Assembly: GCF_000153705.1 (NCBI RefSeq)
Contig: NZ_DS022272.1
Location: 1,309,839 to 1,373,838, forward strand
Origin: Fulvimarina pelagi HTCC2506
GTDB taxonomy: Bacteria; Pseudomonadota; Alphaproteobacteria; Rhizobiales; Rhizobiaceae
Length of the DNA: 64,000 bases
Reading direction: 5' to 3'
The position numbers and the translations under genes were made by a program. Within the stretch, counting starts at the first letter, position 1. Each line of letters opens with the position of its first letter. The notes under the pieces are model-generated. The model worked only from the letters and a program-made list of their open reading frames with translations. It was not told the DNA's origin and ran no database searches. Positions 58,177 through 64,000 of the stretch are shown in pieces.

Positions 58177-58365
58177 ATGTATCTCGATGAGAAAAACGAG
58201 TGGCGGCCGCCGGAGCGACGGTCGCGCCCCTCCCCTCCACAGATCACCGAGCGCCAGCAAAGGGTGCTCGGATGGCTGATCATGGCAAACGTGGTTGGGT
58301 TGTTGGTGGCACCGGTTGGCGGCGCTAGCATCATCCATGCAGTCAGCCTCTGGTTTACGAGCTGA
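58177..58365 (+). CDS. Small single-pass membrane protein, 62 residues
   Basis: Not recognised. An acidic/basic N-terminus (MYLDEKNEWRPPERRSR) with PSPPQITERQQRVLGWLIMANVV leads into one hydrophobic helix (about 34-57) and a short tail. TAGGAGC 8 bp upstream of the ATG is a good Shine-Dalgarno. Follows the DUF1344 gene by 39 bp. Likely an inner-membrane microprotein; function unknown. Confidence 0.6.
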   Translation: MYLDEKNEWRPPERRSRPSPPQITERQQRVLGWLIMANVVGLLVAPVGGASIIHAVSLWFTS

Positions 58366-58387
58366 CGACTGAGATGCTCCGACTGTC

Positions 58388-58411
58388 GGACGCGCCGCGA
58401 GCGGCGCGTCC
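58388..58411. terminator. Convergent hairpin terminator before glgX end
   Basis: GGACGCGCCGC-GA-GCGGCGCGTCC is an 11-bp perfect stem between the small membrane gene (ends 58365) and glgX (stop at 58422). The plus side is followed by CATTCCTTGTTT, the minus side by GACAGTC; the T-run is better on plus. Confidence 0.6.
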
Positions 58412-58421
58412 CATTCCTTGT

Positions 58422-60683
58422 TTACCGGAGCGGCAACGGGTCGCCAGCAGCCTTGGCGAGAGCCTCGCGGATGTAGGCGAACGAGCGGATCGCCTCTTCC
58501 TGTCCCTCCTCGTTCCTGTCTGGTTCGACGAGGAACATCAGGAAGGATCGGCCGGTGACCATATAGTCATGACCGAAGTCTAGGGGCTCGAACTCGAATT
58601 CATCCGGTGTGTTCGTATCGAAAACACGCTGCCAACGCAGGCCCCCGGCGGCCTCGGGAAGCTTGAAGTTCACGACATCATCGTGAGAGTTCATGACAAG
58701 AAGCATGGTCGCGTCCGTGCCAAGGCGGCGGATACCGGTGGACTGAGCGCGGCCATCAAGCAGGACGCCGAAGCATTTCGCCGCCGGATCCTCCCAATCG
58801 TCGTCTTCGAACTCCTCGCCGTCCGGCCTGATCCACGCGACGTCCTTCACTCCAAGTTCGTCGTCATAGGTGCCATGCAGGAATGTTCCGCGCCTCAGGA
58901 TCGGCAAGCTTTGCCTCAGTCTGATGAGCTGCTGGACGAAACGAGCAAGCTGGCGCGACTCCTCCGGAGCGTTCCAGTCGATCCAGCCGATCTTGTTGTC
59001 TTGGGCGTATGCATTGTTGTTACCGCCCTGCGAGCGGGCAAATTCATCGCCGGCGAGGATCATCGGTGTGCCGCGGGAGAAAAGGAGCGTCGCGAAGAAG
59101 TTCCGCATTTGTCGCAGACGAATGTCTTTGATCTCCTCGTCGTCGGTCTCGCCTTCGACCCCGTAATTATAGGAGAGGTTATGGTCGTGCCCGTCCTGAT
59201 TGTTCTCGCCGTTCGCCTCGTTGTGCTTCTCGTTATAGGTGACAAGATCCTTCAGCGTGAAACCGTCATGCGCGGTGATGAAATTCACGCTCGCCCATGG
59301 TTTCCGGCCGCGACTGTCGAAGAGATCGGCTGAAGCGGAAAGTTTTCCGGCGAGCTTTGGAATGAAACCCTCGTCGCCACGCCAATACGCGCGCACGATG
59401 TCGCGATAGGTGTCGTTCCATTCGGCCCAACCCGGGGGAAAACGGCCCACCTGATAGCCGCCCGGCCCGCAGTCCCACGGTTCAGCGATGAGCTTGACCT
59501 GCGATAGGAGCGGGTCCTGCATGCAGGCATGGAGGAAGCTGGACTCCTGCGAGAAACCACTCGGTTCGCGGGCAAGGATCGTCGCAAGATCGAAGCGGAA
59601 GCCGTCGACACGCATTTCCCCGGCCCAGTAGCGCAAAGAATCCGTCACCATCTGCATGACGCGCGGATGGCTGGTGTTGACCGTGTTCCCGGTGCCGGTG
59701 TCGTTGATGTAGTAGCGCGGCTGATTCGGCAGCAGGCGGTAATAGGCGGCGTTGTCGATCCCCTTGAAGGAGAGGGTCGGCCCCTTCTCGTTGCCCTCGG
59801 CGGTATGGTTGTAGACGACGTCGAGGATCACCTCGAGGCCGGCATTGTGATAGGTCGCGACGAGCTCCTTGAACTCGTTGACGATCGGCGAGGCGAGATA
59901 GCGTGGGTCGGGCGCGAAAAAGCCGATCGTGTTGTAGCCCCAGTAGTTCCGGAGCCCCTGATCGACGAGATAGCTGTCGTCGACGAGGGCGTGGATCGGC
60001 AGGAATTCGACCGAGGTTACGCCGAGCGAGCGGATGTAGTTGACCACGTCGCGGTTCATGAGACCGGCGAACTTGCCGCGATCGAAATCCGTCACCGAAG
60101 GATGGCGCTGGGTGAAGCCTTTGACGTGGGTCTCGTAAAAGATCGTCCGATCCCACGGCACGTTGGGCTTGCGCTCCTCGCCCCAGGTAAAGGCCGGATC
60201 GACGACGACGCAACGCGGCATGAAGGGCGCCGAATCGCGCTCGTCGTAGGAGAGGTCCTCGTCCTTGTGGCCGATCGTATAGCCGAACAGCGCGTGGTCC
60301 CACTTCACCTCGCCGCGAAGCTGCTTGGCATAGGGGTCGATCAGCAGCTTGTTGGGGTTGAAGCGGTGGCCAACATCGGGCTCGTAGGGGCCGTGGACGC
60401 GGTAGCCGTAGATGAGGCCCGGCCGCGCTTCCGGCAGATAGCCATGATAAATTTCGTCCGTGTATTCCGGCAGTTCGATGCGCTCGATCTCGGTTTTGCC
60501 GTCGGGTGAGAAAATACAGAGTTCGACCTTGGTGGCGTGCGCGGAGAAGATCGCGAAATTTACGCCCAGCCCGTCCCATGTCGCGCCGAGCGGATAGGGT
60601 CGGCCTTCGCGGACTCGCCATGCCGGACGGACCGCGCCCCGCTGATGCGAGGCTTTCGTGTTGGGTGTGATGTGGATGGTCAA
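58422..60683 (-). CDS. glgX: Glycogen debranching enzyme GlgX
   Basis: A 753-residue GH13_11 isoamylase-type enzyme that hydrolyses alpha-1,6 branches during glycogen use. The N-terminal CBM48 (GRPYPLGATWDGLGVNFAIFSAHATKVEL) precedes the catalytic barrel with nucleophile Asp in VDGFRFDLATIL, acid Glu in LIAEPWDCGPGG and third Asp in FITAHDGFTLKDL. The start is TTG, as no ATG or GTG gives the family N-terminus. It is isolated here: no glgA, B, C or P is in the window. Confidence 0.92.
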   Translation of the reverse strand: MTIHITPNTKASHQRGAVRPAWRVREGRPYPLGATWDGLGVNFAIFSAHATKVELCIFSPDGKTEIERIELPEYTDEIYHGYLPEARPGLIYGYRVHGPYEPDVGHRFNPNKLLIDPYAKQLRGEVKWDHALFGYTIGHKDEDLSYDERDSAPFMPRCVVVDPAFTWGEERKPNVPWDRTIFYETHVKGFTQRHPSVTDFDRGKFAGLMNRDVVNYIRSLGVTSVEFLPIHALVDDSYLVDQGLRNYWGYNTIGFFAPDPRYLASPIVNEFKELVATYHNAGLEVILDVVYNHTAEGNEKGPTLSFKGIDNAAYYRLLPNQPRYYINDTGTGNTVNTSHPRVMQMVTDSLRYWAGEMRVDGFRFDLATILAREPSGFSQESSFLHACMQDPLLSQVKLIAEPWDCGPGGYQVGRFPPGWAEWNDTYRDIVRAYWRGDEGFIPKLAGKLSASADLFDSRGRKPWASVNFITAHDGFTLKDLVTYNEKHNEANGENNQDGHDHNLSYNYGVEGETDDEEIKDIRLRQMRNFFATLLFSRGTPMILAGDEFARSQGGNNNAYAQDNKIGWIDWNAPEESRQLARFVQQLIRLRQSLPILRRGTFLHGTYDDELGVKDVAWIRPDGEEFEDDDWEDPAAKCFGVLLDGRAQSTGIRRLGTDATMLLVMNSHDDVVNFKLPEAAGGLRWQRVFDTNTPDEFEFEPLDFGHDYMVTGRSFLMFLVEPDRNEEGQEEAIRSFAYIREALAKAAGDPLPLR

Positions 60684-60820
60684 ACGGGTGCCCCGCAGCG
60701 CAAGAGGAGTAACTTCGCTTCAATCGCTCATGCGGCCGGGTGTTCCATTGTGCGACGCAAAAACTTGAGCGTCGGGAGGGCGCCGGGCGCCCTCTCCGAT
60801 CATTGTCTCGCTAGCGGGCA

Positions 60821-61798
60821 TCAGCCTATTGTGAGAATCGTCGTGCCGGTGGTCTTGCGGCCTTGGAGATCGCGGTGCGCTTGGACAGCCTCCGACAGCG
60901 GGTAGGTCTGCCCGATCTCGATCTTTACCGCGCCTGACTTCACCATCGAGAAGAGATTCTTCGCGCAGTCGAGCAGTTCTTCGCGCGTCGCAGTGTAGTT
61001 GAACAGGCTCGGGCGCGTGAGGAACAGCGAACCTTTTTTGTTCAGGACACCGGTCGAAACGGGTGGCACGACGCCGGAGGACTGGCCGAAGGTTACGATC
61101 ATACCGAGCCGCTTCACGCAATCGAGGCTGCCCTCGAAAGTGTCCTTACCAACCGAATCGTAGACGACGTCGCACTTCTTGCCGTCAGTGAGATCGGCAA
61201 CGCGTTCAACGAAGTCCTCTTCCCGGTAGTTTATGACGTGATCGTAGCCATTTGCTTTGGCAAGTTCGCATTTCTCCGGACTGCCTGCGGTGCCAATTAC
61301 CGTCGCACCAAGATGTCTCGCCCATTGGCCGGCAATCAGTCCGACTCCGCCCGCTGCGGCATGGAAGAGCAGGGTTGTGTCTCTTGCGACCTTGAAGGTT
61401 CGGTTGAGGAGGTATTCGGCTGTCATCCCCTTAAGCATCATACCAGCGGCGGTCTCGTCGGAAACTCCGTCGGGAATGGGCACGACTTTTGCGGCTTCGA
61501 TGATCAATTCTTCGGCGTATGAACCGTCGGCCGCGGCATAGGCGACCCGGTCGCCCTCTTTAAGATCGCTGACGCCTGCCCCAACAGCATCTACAATGCC
61601 CGCGCCCTCTTTGCCTGGCGTGAAGGGGAAGCTCGGTGCGGGATAGGTGCCGTCGCGAAAGTATGTGTCGATGAAATTGACGCCGATGGCTGTCTGACGA
61701 ACTCTGATCTGGCCCTCGCCTGGTGCAGGGAGGTCGATTTCCTCCCACTTCATCACCTCCGGCGCCCCCGTTTCGTAAATGCGTATCGCCTTCGTCAT
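60821..61798 (-). CDS. Quinone oxidoreductase (zinc-free MDR family)
   Basis: A 325-residue medium-chain reductase of the NADPH:quinone reductase type. Motifs: GEGQIRVRQTAIGVNFIDTYFRDGTY near residue 29-54, AAAGGVGLIAGQWARHLG near 147-164 as the nucleotide-binding GxGxxG-like site, and no zinc-binding Cys/His set in the first domain. It should reduce quinones with NAD(P)H in the cytoplasm. The pcs gene ends 20 bp upstream on the same strand, so the two are probably cotranscribed. Confidence 0.9.
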   Translation of the reverse strand: MTKAIRIYETGAPEVMKWEEIDLPAPGEGQIRVRQTAIGVNFIDTYFRDGTYPAPSFPFTPGKEGAGIVDAVGAGVSDLKEGDRVAYAAADGSYAEELIIEAAKVVPIPDGVSDETAAGMMLKGMTAEYLLNRTFKVARDTTLLFHAAAGGVGLIAGQWARHLGATVIGTAGSPEKCELAKANGYDHVINYREEDFVERVADLTDGKKCDVVYDSVGKDTFEGSLDCVKRLGMIVTFGQSSGVVPPVSTGVLNKKGSLFLTRPSLFNYTATREELLDCAKNLFSMVKSGAVKIEIGQTYPLSEAVQAHRDLQGRKTTGTTILTIG

Positions 61799-61817
61799 GG
61801 TTTTGCTCCCCGAAATC

Positions 61818-62564
61818 TTAGTTTTTGCTCGGTGCTTCCTCGTCCGGTGTGACCCCGGTGAACTTGTCGTAAAGCTGGAAGAAGCCGCCGATGGCGAAAA
61901 GGTAGAGGCCGGAGGCCACGAGTCCCGCCTTGACGCTGAAAGAAGGCTGGAGTCCCTGGATGAGTGCCACGATACCCAGCACTGACCAGACCGCGAAAAC
62001 GGTCAGGTTAATTGCACGCCAGCGTCGAACGCGCACCGGATGGAGGAACTTTATCGGCAGGAAGGTCGCTACGGCGCACAGCACCACGAAAAGAAATGCC
62101 GTCAGCTCGTTCGGATTGATCGCGAAAAGCGTGAAGACCAACATGTTCCAGCACACTGGAAAGCCGCGAAAGAAGTTGTCCTTCGTCTTCATCCGGAGGT
62201 CTGCGTAATAGATCGCACTGGTAATCACGATCAGTGCGGCTGCCACGAATGAAAGCGGCCTCCCGATGATGCCGGAGTGATAGAGTGCGACCGCCGGAAT
62301 GAGGCTGAAGGTCGAATAGTCGATCACCGAATCGAGCATGTCGCCGGACCAGTTCGGAAGCCGGCGCTTGATCTCAAACTTCCTCGCGATCGGGCCATCG
62401 ATTCCGTCGACGAACAGACCGACGCCGAGCCATAGGAAGGCATCGACGAATCGTCCCTCACCCGCTGCGATGAGGGACAAGAAGGCGAAAAAAGCGCCTG
62501 TCGCAGTGAAGATGTGAACGAGAAAGGCCCGCCATTGCGCAAATCGGCTCAGATTGAAGGACAT
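61818..62564 (-). CDS. pcs: Phosphatidylcholine synthase (Pcs)
   Basis: A 248-residue integral membrane enzyme joining CDP-diacylglycerol and choline. The CDP-alcohol phosphotransferase motif is present as DGIDGPIARKFEIKRRLPNWSGDMLDSVIDY near residue 58-89 (DGxxAR...G...D...D), with eight hydrophobic segments. The start at 62564 gives the usual length; alternatives at 62627 and 62642 would add 21-26 residues. Pcs is typical of rhizobia and brucellae that make PC from host or environmental choline. Cotranscribed with the quinone oxidoreductase. Confidence 0.9.
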   Translation of the reverse strand: MSFNLSRFAQWRAFLVHIFTATGAFFAFLSLIAAGEGRFVDAFLWLGVGLFVDGIDGPIARKFEIKRRLPNWSGDMLDSVIDYSTFSLIPAVALYHSGIIGRPLSFVAAALIVITSAIYYADLRMKTKDNFFRGFPVCWNMLVFTLFAINPNELTAFLFVVLCAVATFLPIKFLHPVRVRRWRAINLTVFAVWSVLGIVALIQGLQPSFSVKAGLVASGLYLFAIGGFFQLYDKFTGVTPDEEAPSKN

Positions 62565-62741
62565 GAAGTCGAAGGCACCTTTGTCGTGGTCACAAGCGCT
62601 GCAATCTGTCGCTGCATGAAGAGTCATCGTGCTTATGGACATAGCAGCATTCGCTTGTAATTCGCGGGGTCTGGGAACGAATTTTCGGTCCTGCCTTTCA
62701 ACCGAAGCAGCGACTGAAACCTTCAGAGGCGAAAGGAAGTC

Positions 62742-63965
62742 ATGGAAAAGCGCGAAATCGCCGTCGTCGGTGGCGGGTTGGCCGGAAAAGCCATGGCGAT
62801 CGCCCTCGCCCAGTCCGGCTTTGACACGGTTCTCATCGCCCCTTCCGGGAAGTCCGACACACGCACGACTGCGCTGATTGGCTCGTCGATGGCGTTTCTC
62901 GAACGCATCGGTCTGGAGGCAAACGTCAGTGCAAAAGCTGAGCCACTTGCCGTCATGCGTCTGATCGACGACACGGGCCGGCTCCTTCGCGCGCCGAGCA
63001 TCGAGTTCCGGGCGACGGAGATTGACCTGCCTGCCTTCGGATACAACATCAAAAACCGAGATCTTGCGGAGATCCTGGACGAGGCTGCCGGTAAAGAAGG
63101 AAATCTCGAACGGCGTGACGCAAGTGCCACCGCCTTCGAGACAGATCGAGATGGAGCCGTGGTTCGCCTGTCCGACGGCGAAGAAATCGGCGTGAGCCTG
63201 GTCATTGCAGCCGATGGGCGGAAATCTGCGATGCGCGAAGCTGCCGGCATCAAAACCCGCACCTGGCGGTATCCGCAAACGGCACTCGTGCTCAACATTT
63301 CGCACGCTGTCTCGCACAATTCGGTCTCGACAGAATTTCACACCCGAACCGGACCTTTCACGCAGGTACCGATGCCAGGTCGCAACTCTGCGATCGTTTG
63401 GGTCGAGAAGCCCGACCTCGCCGAACTTTATGTCGATCTGAAACACGAGAAGCTCGAACGCATCATCGAAGACAAGATGCATTCGATTCTTGGGAAGGTC
63501 ACGATCGAAAGCGAAATCAGTGCTTTCCCGCTCTCAAGCGCAACGGTGGAGCGCCTCACGGACGAACGCTTGGCCCTCATTGGCGAAGCAGCCCACGTGT
63601 TTCCCCCGATCGGTGCCCAAGGGCTCAACCTCGGCTTGCGCGACTGCAGCGTCCTACTCGACTGCCTGGAAGAAAGCCGCGACGATCCCGGCCGGCGTTC
63701 GACCCTCCTACGTTTCGAAGCCAAGCGCCGCGGCGACGTTTCAAGTCGCACAGCCGGCGTGGACGCCCTGAACCGGTCGCTCCTCACTGACTTCCTGCCG
63801 ATCCAACTCGGCCGGTCCGTCGGACTCACCGCGATGGCGGCATCGTCTCAGCTGCGACGTTTTGCAATGCGCGAAGGCGTGTCGCCGGGAGCCGGGTTCT
63901 TCGGTCTGCCGAAGACGCTAAGTGAATGGGCTCGTCGGAAGCAGTCCTTCGGTAATGAGATATAG
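62742..63965 (+). CDS. UbiH/UbiF-family FAD-dependent monooxygenase
   Basis: A 407-residue flavoprotein hydroxylase. The N-terminal FAD motif is AVVGGGLAGKAMAIALAQSG near residue 7-26, the second FAD site is LALIGEAAHVFPPIGAQGLNLGLRDC near 280-305, including the GD/GE-AAH-PP-GQG-type motif, and LVIAADGRKSAMREAAG near 150 is the DG motif. These enzymes hydroxylate the ring of ubiquinone precursors; which position is not clear. AAAGGAAG precedes the ATG. Divergent from pcs; the stop at 63965 is 35 bp before the window end. Confidence 0.9.
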   Translation: MEKREIAVVGGGLAGKAMAIALAQSGFDTVLIAPSGKSDTRTTALIGSSMAFLERIGLEANVSAKAEPLAVMRLIDDTGRLLRAPSIEFRATEIDLPAFGYNIKNRDLAEILDEAAGKEGNLERRDASATAFETDRDGAVVRLSDGEEIGVSLVIAADGRKSAMREAAGIKTRTWRYPQTALVLNISHAVSHNSVSTEFHTRTGPFTQVPMPGRNSAIVWVEKPDLAELYVDLKHEKLERIIEDKMHSILGKVTIESEISAFPLSSATVERLTDERLALIGEAAHVFPPIGAQGLNLGLRDCSVLLDCLEESRDDPGRRSTLLRFEAKRRGDVSSRTAGVDALNRSLLTDFLPIQLGRSVGLTAMAASSQLRRFAMREGVSPGAGFFGLPKTLSEWARRKQSFGNEI

Positions 63966-64000
63966 GAACAGGGCCACGCTCAGCACCGAAAACGCAGTGG

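Noticed and set aside
61818-63482. 554-residue extended open frame in front of Pcs
   Set aside because: The extra part is the antisense shadow of the UbiH-type gene; Pcs starts near 62564.

Overview
The window is a stretch of ordinary, gene-dense, GC-rich chromosome from an alphaproteobacterium, most likely of the order Hyphomicrobiales (Rhizobiales). Evidence: an NDUFA12-type complex I subunit, an ATP12-type F1 assembly chaperone, a phosphatidylcholine synthase (Pcs), a stand-alone KDPG aldolase, the radA-cvpA-purF-SDR order, the crcB-rluC-HAD-ATP12 order and the DUF1344/DUF2147 secreted proteins. An Aurantimonadaceae-like genus is possible, but this rests on general impression only. I see no prophage, insertion sequence, integrase, CRISPR array or plasmid backbone.

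Layout. 1-10.7 kb (all minus strand): start of an NDUFA12 gene, psiE, a GNAT acetyltransferase with gatB, the block crcB-rluC-HAD phosphatase-ATP12, a BCCT transporter, and rarA with a Do-like periplasmic protease. 10.7-11.75 kb: a gene-poor patch with a 52-residue secreted peptide and a perfect hairpin terminator. 11.75-17.6 kb (plus): mtnK, radA, cvpA, purF and a short-chain dehydrogenase. 17.6-21.5 kb: a small unknown gene, a gamma-carbonic anhydrase homologue, a HisC-like aminotransferase, two DUF2147 proteins with a decayed gene remnant between them, and recX. 21.7-24.4 kb: the two permease subunits of a TRAP transporter, the large one with an odd tail. 24.4-29.3 kb: a ParA-like protein with a degraded P-loop, a CtrA-type box, then ribokinase-modE-like-modABC with a candidate Mo-box. 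29.4-35.8 kb: an outer-membrane barrel, prpE, a secreted histidine phosphatase, argB, a drug/metabolite transporter and a pyrimidine nucleotidase. 35.9-40.2 kb (minus): a charged small protein, a secreted trypsin-like protease, rmuC, an I78 protease-inhibitor-like lipoprotein and a MAPEG protein. 40.4-47.2 kb (plus): nnrU, a TPR membrane protein, der, a SleB-type hydrolase, eda, tRNA-Gly, tRNA-Phe (minus) and a fasciclin-domain protein. 47.3-57.3 kb: gyrB, a cytochrome P450, the csp / basic protein / rpsU group, then glmS-glmU and ccdA. 57.5-64 kb: tRNA-Lys, two small envelope proteins, glgX, qor-pcs and a UbiH-type monooxygenase.

Most genes are housekeeping: translation (gatB, rluC, rpsU, tRNAs), DNA repair and topology (rarA, radA, recX, rmuC, gyrB), ribosome assembly (der), envelope precursors (glmS, glmU), purine and arginine synthesis (purF, argB), complex I / ATP synthase / cytochrome c maturation (NDUFA12, ATP12, ccdA) and lipid synthesis (pcs). 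The accessory content is modest: molybdate uptake with its own regulator and operator, TRAP transport, a lone P450, secreted small proteins, and a periplasmic protease and protease-inhibitor pair.

No clearly new multi-gene system is visible. The observations most worth a second look are the P-loop-deficient ParA-like protein with an upstream TTAA-N7-TTAA box, the Mo-box and TOBE-less ModE arrangement, the 52-residue secreted peptide with its own terminator, the low-complexity tails on the TRAP permease and the pre-der TPR protein, and the basic protein between csp and rpsU. All functional calls come from reading motifs; no database search was run.
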